From JBAXPW01 sp037132015 (GTDB lineage Bacteria; Patescibacteriota; Microgenomatia; UBA1406; GWC2-37-13): a DNA stretch of 23,247 bases. The first letter of the stretch is position 1, and each line of letters opens with the position of its first letter. Location of the stretch: the NCBI GenBank assembly GCA_037132015.1, contig JBAXPW010000020.1:1-23247 (forward strand), read 5' to 3'. Shown here one piece after another: positions 1 to 8,352 of this stretch. A program made the position numbers and the translations under genes. The notes under the pieces were generated by a model. It had not been told where the DNA came from. It searched no databases and saw only the letters and a program-made list of their open reading frames with translations.

Positions 1-489
1 GTTAAACATATTATCATATATAAACAATATCCAGATATACTTCAATTATATATTGATGAATATACTCCTTTTGCCATTCTTAAAATACGTGATGGCTGTT
101 TATTATTGAGTGAAGACGGAAAAATATTGAAAAAACTCCGTACTTTAGATCCGTTACAATTGCCGTTAATATCATACTACCAACAATTTGGATATACTGA
201 TTTTAATGCTGGAGAGTTGATAGCCTTCATTGATATATCATACACTCTATCTTTTCTAAAAGTAGCAAAAGATATGGGTCTTATTATTGATAGTATTGAT
301 ATCACAGGGATGAATATGATAGCATTGAAAACGAAGGACAAAACATATGTGTTTAGTACGGATAAAGATCGTAATTTACAGATATATCAATTTAAGACAT
401 TGATAGAGCAATTGCAGGTTCGTGGTCAATTTTATATATCACTTGATTTTCGATTTAGTAAGCCTGTAATTCAAACACAGGAAAAATGA
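1..489 (+). CDS. ftsQ: Cell division protein FtsQ/DivIB-like, C-terminal part (5' end outside window)
   Basis: The reading frame is open from base 1 to the TAA at 487-489, so this is the 3' part of a gene that starts upstream. The 162 visible residues begin inside what looks like the FtsQ beta domain: VKHIIIYKQYPDILQLYIDE, then a TPFAILK strand and a GCLLLSEDGKIL segment. This is the FtsQ/DivIB pattern of a WPDTL-like loop, an ERxPVA-like strand and a (L)LD.DG.V turn. In that family the protein is a single-pass inner-membrane divisome component that links FtsA/FtsZ to the septal wall synthases. The POTRA and membrane segments would lie outside the window. Position directly before ftsA and ftsZ agrees with the usual dcw order. 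The sequence is divergent, so the family call rests on motif pattern plus neighbourhood. A TTG at 106 could be mistaken for the start but lies inside the domain. Confidence 0.75.
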   Translation, partial: VKHIIIYKQYPDILQLYIDEYTPFAILKIRDGCLLLSEDGKILKKLRTLDPLQLPLISYYQQFGYTDFNAGELIAFIDISYTLSFLKVAKDMGLIIDSIDITGMNMIALKTKDKTYVFSTDKDRNLQIYQFKTLIEQLQVRGQFYISLDFRFSKPVIQTQEK

Positions 490-564
490 AGAAACAAGCG
501 AATTTTTATGAAAAAATAGAGTAATATTATAGTATAGAAATATAAATTTTTTTGTTTATTGCTT

Positions 565-1842
565 ATGGGTGATACGCTTGTCTGTGGAATTGATATAGGA
601 AGCTCAAAAATAGCAACGATCGTTGGTATTGATTCAAGAGAAAACAACGAAGTACGCATCATAGGATTTAACTGTACTCCCTCCAAAGGTGTTAAAAAAG
701 GACTCATTGTAGATATAGATCAGGTAACCAATACAGTGGAGGAGAGTGTGGAGAAGGCAGAGCGTATGGCAGGGCACAAAATTCAACGTGCTTTTGTATC
801 GGTTGGAGGCCCACATATCTCTTCAATTAACTCACATGGGGTGGTGGCTGTGTCTAATCCACAAGTTGAAATAGTACCCGAAGATGTTAATCGTGTGAGT
901 GAGGCTGCTCGAGCAATTTCTCTATCTACTACACGACAAATCATAGAAACATCGCCTCGTGAATATAGTGTTGATGGTCAAAATGGCATAAAGAATCCAA
1001 TAGGTATGAGTGGTGTTCGACTTGAAGTAGACATGCATATTATTACAGCATCTTCAACTAATTTGAAAAATATTGATCGAGTTTTGGCTGATTTAGGAAT
1101 ACAAAATAACGGATTTATATTTGCAGGGCTTGCTTCAGGTGAGGCAGTTCTTACAGAAACAGAAAAAGACCTCGGCGTTGCAGTGGTAGATATTGGATCA
1201 GGTAAAACTGATATATGTATCTATATAGAAGGTGCTCTTGCATACTCTGCATCTATTCCTATAGGTTCAAGACACATTACAAATGATATCGCAGTAGGAT
1301 TGCGAGTATCTCTCGAGTCAGCAGAAAAAATAAAAATATATCTTAGTAATCATGGTAAATCTCTTCTTGATCCAATAAAGAAAAAACATGCAGTTGAACA
1401 AATTGATTTACGCAATCTCGGTTTGCCAGAAAATATTGGAGATATCACAGTAAAAACTGTTGTAGAAGGTATCATTGCTCCAAGAATTGAAGAAATATAT
1501 CAATATATTGGTGATGAAATTGAAAAAAGTAATTTTGCAAAGATGATTCCTTCTGGTCTTGTCATTAGTGGAGGTGGTGCACAAACCATAGGTATGGTTG
1601 AGATTGGAAGAAAAAGCATTGGACTTCCTATTCGGGTTGGATTTCCCGAAAAAGCAGTTGGATTGGTTGATGAAATTCTCGATCCGCAATTTGCATCAAC
1701 TCTGGGGTTGATTTTTTATGGTAGGAGACATATAATCGATGAACATCATACAGGAAAAGACTTTCAATCTATTATTCGTGATTTTAATATAGGAAATAGT
1801 TTTGAAAAAGTAAAAGGATTTTTAAAACAATTTATACCGTAG
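565..1842 (+). CDS. ftsA: Cell division protein FtsA
   Basis: Actin-fold ATPase that tethers FtsZ to the membrane and recruits late divisome proteins. Seen in the 425 residues: phosphate-1 loop GIDIGSSKIATIVG near the N-terminus, the FtsA-specific 1C region (GLIVDIDQVTNTVEESVEKAE, followed by VSVGGPHISSINSHGVVAV), phosphate-2 loop VVDIGSGKTDICIY near residue 210, and the adenosine motif VISGGGAQTIGM near residue 335. The C-terminus ends in an amphipathic helix (FEKVKGFLKQFIP), which fits the membrane-targeting helix of the family. Length is normal for FtsA. I chose ATG 565; an in-frame TTG at 559 would add two residues. No Shine-Dalgarno sequence is visible. It lies 75 bases after ftsQ and 81 bases before ftsZ. 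Confidence 0.96.
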   Translation: MGDTLVCGIDIGSSKIATIVGIDSRENNEVRIIGFNCTPSKGVKKGLIVDIDQVTNTVEESVEKAERMAGHKIQRAFVSVGGPHISSINSHGVVAVSNPQVEIVPEDVNRVSEAARAISLSTTRQIIETSPREYSVDGQNGIKNPIGMSGVRLEVDMHIITASSTNLKNIDRVLADLGIQNNGFIFAGLASGEAVLTETEKDLGVAVVDIGSGKTDICIYIEGALAYSASIPIGSRHITNDIAVGLRVSLESAEKIKIYLSNHGKSLLDPIKKKHAVEQIDLRNLGLPENIGDITVKTVVEGIIAPRIEEIYQYIGDEIEKSNFAKMIPSGLVISGGGAQTIGMVEIGRKSIGLPIRVGFPEKAVGLVDEILDPQFASTLGLIFYGRRHIIDEHHTGKDFQSIIRDFNIGNSFEKVKGFLKQFIP

Positions 1843-1883
1843 AGAGTCAAAAGTCTAAAGTATCAGTTGATATTAGAATGTAC

Positions 1884-1898
1884 GAATATCCGATATTC
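1884..1898. promoter_or_regulatory. Small inverted repeat upstream of ftsZ
   Basis: A perfect 6-bp inverted repeat, GAATAT-CCG-ATATTC, sits in the 81-base gap between ftsA and ftsZ, about 25 bases before the GTG start of ftsZ. It has no following T-run, so it is not an intrinsic terminator. It could be an operator or a weak hairpin near the ftsZ promoter. A short AT-rich palindrome can arise by chance, so this is low confidence. Confidence 0.25.
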
Positions 1899-1923
1899 AT
1901 AATTATTAATTAGTATATATAAC

Positions 1924-3093
1924 GTGTTAGTAAAACCAAATGCCGGTCAAGTAGCAAGAATAAAAGTCATTGGTGTTGGTGGTGGTGGTGGTAATGCCAT
2001 ATCATCAATGATAAATGAGGGTGGTATTCCCGGTGTTGAATTTGTGGCAATTAATACAGATGCTCAAGCTCTATTAAATAATAAAGCATCTCTAAAAGTT
2101 CAGATAGGTGAAAATCTTACCAGAGGACTTGGTTCTGGTGGTGATCCTGAAATAGGACATCAGGCTGCTGAAGAATCACGAGAAAAAATTAAAGAAGAAT
2201 TAGAAGGTGCAGACATGATATTTATTACATGTGGTGAAGGTGGCGGTACTGGAACAGGTGCTGCTCCTGTTGTAGCTGAGGTTGCAAAAGAATTAGGTGC
2301 TTTAACAGTTTCAGTTGTTACCCGACCTTTTGATTTTGAAGGTGCAAAACGAAGAACAAGTGCAGAAGAAGGAGTACAGCGTCTCAAAGAAAAAGTAGAC
2401 ACCATGATTGTTGTACCAAATCAACGTATTCTTCAAGTTATTGATAAAAAAACTCCTGTTATTGAAGCATTTAAGCGTATTGATTCAGTCCTTCATCAAG
2501 GTGTAAAAGGTATTGCTGAGTTGATCACTTTACCGGGATTAATAAATGTAGATTTTGCAGATGTACGCACAGTTATGAGTAATGCAGGAACAGCATTGAT
2601 GGGTATTGGTGTTGGTCAGGGAGATAAACGTGCTATTTCAGCCATGAAACAAGCAATCTCTTCTCCTTTATTAGATCAATCTATAGAGGGAGCACGAGGA
2701 GTATTATTTAATGTTGTCGGTGGCACTGATCTTACCATGTCAGAAATTGATGAGGCAGCTTCTATGATTGCAAAAGCAGTAGATAGTGAAGCAGACATTA
2801 TATTTGGCGCTGCCATTGATGAACGAATGATGGATTCAATAAAAATAACACTTGTAGCTACTCGTTTTGATGAAAATAGACTTCATTTGTTTAAATTTAA
2901 GAAAGATCAAAATCAACAAGAACATAATGAACAGACTTCTACGTCTACAAGTATGTATACTCAACCAGCGACATCATCTCAAACAGTTAATACTCCTCCT
3001 GTTCGAAGTGTTGAACCACCGCGGTTTAATGATAATCTTGACGATGTAGATGAGTTTGACATACCTACATTCTTGAGAAAAAAGCAGAGCTAA
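1924..3093 (+). CDS. ftsZ: Cell division protein FtsZ
   Basis: Tubulin-like GTPase that forms the Z ring. Visible motifs in the 389 residues: the N-terminal nucleotide loop VIGVGGGGGNAISSMI (about 15-30), the tubulin signature GGGTGTGAAP at 106-115, and the T7 synergy loop NVDFADV at 208-214, holding the N208, D210 and D213 that complete the neighbour's GTPase site. A variable linker rich in Q, T and S (about 325-370) precedes the conserved C-terminal peptide FDIPTFLRKK, the FtsA-binding tail. The start is GTG 1924, just before the conserved core; no ATG fits. Residues before the signature read CGE, where many FtsZs have AGM. It ends 3 bases before the stop of a convergent gene. The intact tail plus ftsA next door supports a working FtsA-FtsZ pair. 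Confidence 0.98.
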   Translation: MLVKPNAGQVARIKVIGVGGGGGNAISSMINEGGIPGVEFVAINTDAQALLNNKASLKVQIGENLTRGLGSGGDPEIGHQAAEESREKIKEELEGADMIFITCGEGGGTGTGAAPVVAEVAKELGALTVSVVTRPFDFEGAKRRTSAEEGVQRLKEKVDTMIVVPNQRILQVIDKKTPVIEAFKRIDSVLHQGVKGIAELITLPGLINVDFADVRTVMSNAGTALMGIGVGQGDKRAISAMKQAISSPLLDQSIEGARGVLFNVVGGTDLTMSEIDEAASMIAKAVDSEADIIFGAAIDERMMDSIKITLVATRFDENRLHLFKFKKDQNQQEHNEQTSTSTSMYTQPATSSQTVNTPPVRSVEPPRFNDNLDDVDEFDIPTFLRKKQS

Positions 3094-3096
3094 ATT

Positions 3097-4509
3097 TTAA
3101 TCATCATCACTGGGTCTTATTACTCTATATACTTCTTCATTTGTCGCATTATTACCTCCAGAAAATAGTTCTGCAGTAACAGCTGTATATTTTGATACAA
3201 GTTGCTTGACTCCAGTATTTGCCTCCTCACTCTGATCCCATACTGTTTCTTCTCTTTCGAGGACCTTTATCAAATCGTTATAACCGCCATCTCGAGGTAC
3301 TTTATCAGTTATCTCTTCTATCCATCTGACTAATTTACTTACAATATCACTATCTGGTTCTTTGGGACTAGGTATATGTTTTACAAGATCAGCTCCCTTA
3401 ATTGGTTGTTTGGGGTTAGAATTTGACACCTTTTCAATAGCATGCTCTAAATGTTCAAGACGAGTCTTGTTTGTGCGTTCATCACGTTTAAAATTAGACT
3501 TATTATTTTGCAAATATAGTTCTGGATTGCTCAATTGTTCATGTGTTGTAGATTGTGTTTTTGATCTACCACCATCTTTTGAAGTAGTGGCTTCAACAGG
3601 TTCTATCATCTCTTCTTTCAGTCTTGATATTCCATATCGCGTGGCTATTTGACTGAAAGCTCTAAGTGCTAACATGCTAATAACCTCAGATGATAATTGA
3701 GCGTTTCTCATAGCACTCATTGTTAAATCAAGTTGATTGAGATCAAGTACAACTCCCTGGGGATTTTCAGATGTGATAATAACTTCTCCTTCAGTAGCCA
3801 TTCTTTTTATTGTATTGTGAAGGGTTGTAATATCAACATGTTGTAAATGAGTTAATAATTTTGATCCAGATATTGTCAAAGTTTCAGAAGTTGGCTTAGG
3901 ATTGCCAGTTTTTTGATCAGATGTTCTCTGTACTCTTGAAAAATCTGGTTCAATGATTGGAGAATCAATTATTGGTTTGTGTTGCGTTACTTCATTTAGG
4001 AGAGAAAGTGAATCAGAGACTAATTCTGATTTGACATACCTGTTACTTTTTCCTGAAAAGTCTATTGTGTTTGGTATTCTTGATCGACCAAATTTTGGAG
4101 TAATCGATTTTACTAAAGTTTGTGGAAGAGGAGTTGCATGAGGTATTTCCAAAGGAGAATCAGGTCCACGTATTGGTGATGCACGTGAGATTGCTCCATC
4201 AAACGGAAGGTCTATGGTAACAATTGGTTTTGCACGCGTGATCTGCCATTCTGGACCATGTGGCGGTTTTGAAACGCGTGATTCAGGAGAAGGAGTCAAT
4301 GTATTAACATCAGTCAGACCCAGTATACGAGACGAAAGTGGAGTAGCTTTTTTATTTATCATCGGTACAGTGTCTTTAAACGGATGAAGTCCAGTAGTTA
4401 CACGATCTATTGATGGTCTTTGAATTATTGGAGCAAAAGAGAATGTCGCTGACTGTGGGGCTGATATTTGTGCGATCGATGGTGTGATACTCATCACTTC
4501 GACACTCAT
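3097..4509 (-). CDS. Hypothetical protein, largely disordered, unknown function
   Basis: I do not recognise this 470-residue protein. The first half (about 1-215) is rich in P, S, T and R, with repeated short proline motifs (TPSIAQIS, RASPIRGPDSPL, TPLPQTL), no signal peptide and no membrane segment, so it is probably disordered. A central block (about 220-315) looks folded: an alternating hydrophobic stretch (EGEVIITSENPQGVVLDLNQ) leads into helices (SAMRNAQLSSEVISMLALRA). A charged linker follows, then a helical C-terminal part with EDxx-like acidic ends (RPSDDD). It has its own strong promoter (TTGATA-17-TATAAT) with the -10 eight bases before ATG. It is convergent with ftsZ, 3 bases apart, with no terminator between them. 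Codon use resembles its neighbours, so it is a genuine gene. A cytoplasmic scaffold or structural protein is possible but is a guess. Confidence 0.8.
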   Translation of the reverse strand: MSVEVMSITPSIAQISAPQSATFSFAPIIQRPSIDRVTTGLHPFKDTVPMINKKATPLSSRILGLTDVNTLTPSPESRVSKPPHGPEWQITRAKPIVTIDLPFDGAISRASPIRGPDSPLEIPHATPLPQTLVKSITPKFGRSRIPNTIDFSGKSNRYVKSELVSDSLSLLNEVTQHKPIIDSPIIEPDFSRVQRTSDQKTGNPKPTSETLTISGSKLLTHLQHVDITTLHNTIKRMATEGEVIITSENPQGVVLDLNQLDLTMSAMRNAQLSSEVISMLALRAFSQIATRYGISRLKEEMIEPVEATTSKDGGRSKTQSTTHEQLSNPELYLQNNKSNFKRDERTNKTRLEHLEHAIEKVSNSNPKQPIKGADLVKHIPSPKEPDSDIVSKLVRWIEEITDKVPRDGGYNDLIKVLEREETVWDQSEEANTGVKQLVSKYTAVTAELFSGGNNATNEEVYRVIRPSDDD

Positions 4510-4517
4510 ATAAGGAT

Positions 4518-4546
4518 ATTATATCATACTATAAGTCGGATATCAA
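4518..4546 (-). promoter_or_regulatory. Sigma70-like promoter for the 470-aa hypothetical gene
   Basis: On the minus strand TTGATA (4546-4541) is separated by 17 bases from TATAAT (4523-4518), preceded by TG to give an extended -10 TGATATAAT. Only 8 bases separate the -10 from the ATG at 4509, so transcription should start at or next to the start codon. Confidence 0.7.
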
Positions 4547-4570
4547 TAATACAATTTAAAAATTCGGATA

Positions 4571-4599
4571 AAAAATCCTCGATCTTTCGATCGAGGATT
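4571..4599 (-). terminator. Intrinsic terminator of the zinc-ribbon gene
   Basis: An 11-bp perfect stem (4574-4584 with 4589-4599, AATCCTCGATC and its complement) encloses a 4-base loop. Read on the minus strand, it is followed at once by TTTTT. It lies about 20 bases past the stop of the minus-strand gene ending at 4618. On the plus strand no T-run follows, so it acts on the minus strand. Confidence 0.85.
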
Positions 4600-4617
4600 A
4601 TAAAAACAATAAGAAAT

Positions 4618-5181
4618 TTATTCTTCAACAGGAGATACAATTTCTACTGGATCAATGATGACTTCTTTTGATTTTTCTAACTTAATTTCCTTTTTTGTTG
4701 GCTTTACTTTAGCAGGCTTTAAGTCCACAGGTAATGCAATAAAAGTTTCATCTTTTGAAGACAGATTAGCAACCATTTTTGTCAACTTATCTATCTTTGT
4801 ATTGAGAGAAATAAACTGTTCTTTATAATCAATAGTTTCTGGTTTGTTTTGATAATTTCCATTATGTTCAAAACGTGGTTTATCATATCGAGGTCGATCA
4901 AAATTACGATTTTCAGGTCGATCAAAACTTCTTCGTTCAGGTCTGTCAAAACTTCGACTTTCAAACCTATTATCTTCTGAATTACGATTTTTTCTGAAAC
5001 AGTTATTACACAAAACTGGTTTACTGCCAGTTGGTTTAAAAGGAACTTCGCAGTTCTTACTACAATTAGAACATGTTGCTTGAAACATTTCTCTTGAGTC
5101 TGAATTTCTGTCATCAAACCCTCTTTTATTAAAATTATTTCCACCACTAAATTTGTTGTTTGTACGATTAAAATATCCCAT
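4618..5181 (-). CDS. CxxC-x17-CxxC zinc-ribbon protein with RS/RP-rich repeats
   Basis: A 187-residue soluble protein. After an N/G/R-rich N-terminus, a treble-cysteine-pair motif is seen: C37-x2-C40-x17-C58-x2-C61, within ATCSNCSKNCEVPFKP and KPVLCNNCF. This matches a small zinc-ribbon family common in candidate-phyla bacteria. Residues about 70-105 are low-complexity repeats of the type SFDRPERR, SFDRPENR, NFDRPR, rich in R, D and P and reminiscent of RNA-binding tails. A helix (about 115-140) and a K/P/V-rich acidic tail ending in SPVEE follow. Role unknown; nucleic-acid binding is plausible from composition only. It is divergent from ileS across 92 bases holding both promoters, and a strong terminator follows. 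High intrinsic disorder suggests an abundant accessory protein, not an enzyme. Confidence 0.85.
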   Translation of the reverse strand: MGYFNRTNNKFSGGNNFNKRGFDDRNSDSREMFQATCSNCSKNCEVPFKPTGSKPVLCNNCFRKNRNSEDNRFESRSFDRPERRSFDRPENRNFDRPRYDKPRFEHNGNYQNKPETIDYKEQFISLNTKIDKLTKMVANLSSKDETFIALPVDLKPAKVKPTKKEIKLEKSKEVIIDPVEIVSPVEE

Positions 5182-5186
5182 AGAAG

Positions 5187-5219
5187 ATTATATCACATTA
5201 TTTGATAAAGATTTGTCAA
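5187..5219 (-). promoter_or_regulatory. Promoter of the zinc-ribbon gene (extended -10)
   Basis: On the minus strand TGATATAAT has its TATAAT at 5192-5187, five bases before the ATG at 5181. A perfect TTGACA (5219-5214) lies 21 bases upstream of the hexamer, longer than the optimum of 17, but an extended -10 may compensate. The 5-base gap implies a leaderless transcript or one starting at the ATG. Confidence 0.55.
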
Positions 5220-5237
5220 TATGAAAAAAACAGTCCA

Positions 5238-5266
5238 TTGAGTTTTTAACTTTCTTTTATTACAAT
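5238..5266 (+). promoter_or_regulatory. Sigma70-like promoter for ileS
   Basis: TTGAGT (5238-5243), a 17-base spacer and TACAAT (5261-5266) end seven bases before the ileS ATG at 5274. A GAGG just before the ATG could pass for a Shine-Dalgarno sequence, but the predicted transcript would begin at or after it. Confidence 0.65.
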
Positions 5267-5273
5267 AGAGGCT

Positions 5274-8200
5274 ATGGCAACATTTAAAAAAGTAGATCAA
5301 AAACACAATTTTATTCAAATGGAAAAAGATTGGCTCAAACGCTGGTATGAAGGTGGAACTATCAGAAAATATCTCACAAAAAATAGTAAATCAAAAAAAC
5401 GCTTCTCATTCTTAGACGGTCCAATTACTGCAAACAATCCTATGGGAGTTCATCACGGATGGGGAAGAACGTATAAAGATGTGTGGCAGAAATTTTATAA
5501 CCTACTTGGATATAAGCAACGTTTTCAAAATGGATTTGATTGCCAAGGATTGTGGGTAGAAGTTGAGGTAGAAAAAGAACTAGGAATTAGGTCAAAAAAA
5601 GATATAGAAAATTTAGTACTAGGTGATAAAAAGGCATCAATTGCAAAGTTTGTAGATATGTGTAAACAACGAGTATATAAATATTCTAATATTCAGACTG
5701 ATCAATCCAAACGACTTGGATATTTTATGGATTGGGATAACTCATATTTTACAATGAGTGAAGAAAATAATTACATGATTTGGTATTTTTTGAAACAGTG
5801 TTTTAAACATGGATGGATATATAAAGGTCATGATTCTGTGCCGTGGTGTCCTCGTTGTGAAACTGCAATATCTCAACACGAGATGCTCACAGAAGACTAT
5901 AAAGAATTAACCCATGAAACAGTATTTTTAAAATTACCTATTTTATCTGCTGGATGGGATAGGACATCACTGCTTATTTGGACTACAACTCCATGGACAA
6001 TTCCTGCAAATGTGGCTGTTGGTGTAAACGTAAAATTTACTTATGGTGTATGGGAACATAAACAATCAAAAGAACGATTGATCTTTATCTCACAAGATGA
6101 AACAGGTGTAATACCGACAAGAGCTGATAAAAAAAGAACAGTACCGGTTTCTGAATATATTTTTAAAAACATCGAGGAGGCAAAAGAGTATGAGATGGTA
6201 AAAGAAATAAAGGGAAGTAATTTAGTAGGTTTATCATATACAGCACCATTTGATAATCTTGAGATTGTACAACAATCGCGCGCTCAACATCAGGACACTT
6301 TTCATACGGTAGTGGATGGCTCTGAGATAGTAGTGTCTACTGAAGGAACTGGTCTACTTCATGTTGCGACAGGCGCAGGTCAAGAAGATTTTATTTTAGG
6401 AAAAAAATTTGGACTGTCAGTGCTCGCAATAATAGAAGATAATGCAGATTATGTTAAAGGAATGGGAGAACTGACAGGAAAAAATGCTAAAAAACATCCA
6501 GAGCTTATTATTGATCTTTTGAAAAATATAAATGGCGGTTCGTATCTTCTAAAGACAATGATGTTTACTCATAGATATCCAGCATGTTGGAGATGTAAAA
6601 CAGAATTGGTATGGAAAGTTGCTGATGAATGGTATATTGCGATGGATAAAGTATCACAAAATGACACTGATAAACGAACACTTCGTGAGCGAATGGTTGA
6701 AGTTGCAAAAAAGATTGCATGGATTCCTGAATTTGGTCTAGATCGTGAACTAGACTGGTTGAAAAATATGCATGATTGGCTCATAAGTAAAAAAAATCGT
6801 TATTGGGGGTTGGCGCTCCCAATATGGGTTACTGATGATGGGAGCGAGTTTGAAGTAATTGAAAGTAAGGAAGAATTAAAATCACGAGCGATTTCAGGAT
6901 TTGAAGGATTTGAAGGTCATACCCCACATAAGCCATATATTGATGATATTGTGATAACTTCAAAGATCACAGGCAAACCTATGAAGAGGATTGATGATGT
7001 CGGTAATCCATGGTTAGACGCTGGTATAGTTCCTTATTCTACCTTAATAGATCCTGTAACAGGAAAGGCAAGTTATTTAGCTGATAAAAAATATTTTAAC
7101 GAATGGTTTCCTGCAAATTTTATAACAGAATCATTTCCGGGACAATTTAAGAACTGGTTTTATGCGATGATTGCTATGTCTACAGTGCTTGAGGATAACA
7201 ATCCTTATGAGACCGTACTCGGATTTGCATCAGCAGTAGGTGAGGATGGTAGGCCAATGCATAAAAGTTGGGGCAATTCAATAGAGTTTAATGAAGGAGC
7301 TGATAATATAGGAGTTGATGTAATGAGATGGATGTATACACGTCAAAATTATACTGATAATTTACTTTTTGGTTATAAACGTGCTGATGAGATTCGTAGA
7401 CAGTTTTTTCTAATGTTATGGAATATTTATAATTATTTTATTGAGTATAGTATTATTGACAGTTGGAAGAAGCCAAAAGAGGTCAAACAACTCTCTCAAA
7501 TTATTGCAGACGGATCAGTATTAGATCAATGGATAACATATAGATTTATTGAGGTTACGAGAAAAACAGAAATGTTACTAAAGTCATATAATAGTAAAGA
7601 GGCAACGCAAATTATTGAAGATTTTGTAAATGATCTTTCAACATGGTATATTCGTAGAAGTCGTAATCGTGTATGGATCCACAATGAAGATGTAAAAGAT
7701 AAGGAAGCATTTTTTTCAACTTTACATTTTATTCTCACAAATATTTCAGTTATTTTATCTCCATTTTTGCCATTCGTTACAGAAGAAATATATACTAACT
7801 TGACAAATGAGGAGTCTGTTCATCTATCTAGTTGGCCTGAAGTGCCAACTGAATCTATTGTAGAAGTGCAAACTATATCTGATATGGCCCTTCTTAGAGA
7901 TCTAATTGAATCATCGCATCGAGTACGAAAAGAACTAAAGTTGAAGGTGCGACAACCTCTTGCCTCTGTAAATATTATTCTGTCAAAAGGAACAATGTTT
8001 AAACTGCAAAAAAATAGAAAAGAATATGAACAGCTCATTTGCGATGAGATTAACGTAAAATATGTTGAAATATCACAAGGTGATTCTGAAAATATCGATG
8101 TTGTCTATGATACAACAATGACAGATGAGCTAATCCATGAAGGAAAATTACGGGATCTCATACGCTCAATACAGGCTGAACGAAAAAGTATAGGTGTTAC

Positions 8201-8321
8201 GGTACAAGATTTTGTGAAGGTAATAATCACAAAGGAATTTGAATCTGATATTGAATATATCAAAAAGGCTGTATTGGCAAAAGAGGTCAACATCGGAGAT
8301 CAAATTGTAGTTTCAGTTTGA
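5274..8321 (+). CDS. ileS: Isoleucine--tRNA ligase (divergent class I subfamily)
   Basis: Class I synthetase charging tRNA-Ile, 1015 residues, cytoplasmic. Order seen: Rossmann half with the HIGH-region FLDGPITANNPMGVHHGWGR (about 47-65), a cysteine pair PWCPRCE near residue 190, the CP1 editing domain opening with WTTTPWTIPANVAVGV, then GTGLLHVATGAGQEDF, a second pair ACWRC near 440, WLISKKNRYWG, FKNWFYAM, and the KMSKS-region PMHKSWGNSIEF (M662-H-K-S665). An anticodon-binding helical domain (WYIRRSRNRVW) follows. There is no C-terminal zinc finger. The editing entry and overall order fit IleRS better than ValRS or LeuRS. Both signature motifs are non-canonical: the second His of HIGH is Trp63, and KMSKS reads PMHKS. 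I believe related synthetases with an NNPMGVHH motif occur in Chloroflexi and CPR genomes. Start ATG 5274 is set by the promoter. The gene ends with TGA, showing that TGA is a stop here. Confidence 0.9.
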   Translation: MATFKKVDQKHNFIQMEKDWLKRWYEGGTIRKYLTKNSKSKKRFSFLDGPITANNPMGVHHGWGRTYKDVWQKFYNLLGYKQRFQNGFDCQGLWVEVEVEKELGIRSKKDIENLVLGDKKASIAKFVDMCKQRVYKYSNIQTDQSKRLGYFMDWDNSYFTMSEENNYMIWYFLKQCFKHGWIYKGHDSVPWCPRCETAISQHEMLTEDYKELTHETVFLKLPILSAGWDRTSLLIWTTTPWTIPANVAVGVNVKFTYGVWEHKQSKERLIFISQDETGVIPTRADKKRTVPVSEYIFKNIEEAKEYEMVKEIKGSNLVGLSYTAPFDNLEIVQQSRAQHQDTFHTVVDGSEIVVSTEGTGLLHVATGAGQEDFILGKKFGLSVLAIIEDNADYVKGMGELTGKNAKKHPELIIDLLKNINGGSYLLKTMMFTHRYPACWRCKTELVWKVADEWYIAMDKVSQNDTDKRTLRERMVEVAKKIAWIPEFGLDRELDWLKNMHDWLISKKNRYWGLALPIWVTDDGSEFEVIESKEELKSRAISGFEGFEGHTPHKPYIDDIVITSKITGKPMKRIDDVGNPWLDAGIVPYSTLIDPVTGKASYLADKKYFNEWFPANFITESFPGQFKNWFYAMIAMSTVLEDNNPYETVLGFASAVGEDGRPMHKSWGNSIEFNEGADNIGVDVMRWMYTRQNYTDNLLFGYKRADEIRRQFFLMLWNIYNYFIEYSIIDSWKKPKEVKQLSQIIADGSVLDQWITYRFIEVTRKTEMLLKSYNSKEATQIIEDFVNDLSTWYIRRSRNRVWIHNEDVKDKEAFFSTLHFILTNISVILSPFLPFVTEEIYTNLTNEESVHLSSWPEVPTESIVEVQTISDMALLRDLIESSHRVRKELKLKVRQPLASVNIILSKGTMFKLQKNRKEYEQLICDEINVKYVEISQGDSENIDVVYDTTMTDELIHEGKLRDLIRSIQAERKSIGVTVQDFVKVIITKEFESDIEYIKKAVLAKEVNIGDQIVVSV

Positions 8322-8352
8322 TTGTATTAATAATGACCTCAAACCATTTTTA

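Noticed and set aside
2160..2405. Minus-strand 81-codon frame inside ftsZ
   Set aside because: Antisense shadow of the FtsZ GTP-binding region; Pro/Ser-rich because of the Gly codons on the other strand.
3362..3652. Plus-strand 96-codon frame inside the 470-residue minus-strand gene
   Set aside because: No motif or good start. The opposite frame is longer, has a promoter, and its codons fit the neighbours.
4574..4599. Hairpin read as a plus-strand terminator or CRISPR-like repeat
   Set aside because: Only the minus-strand side has the T-run, there is a single copy, and no plus-strand gene ends there.
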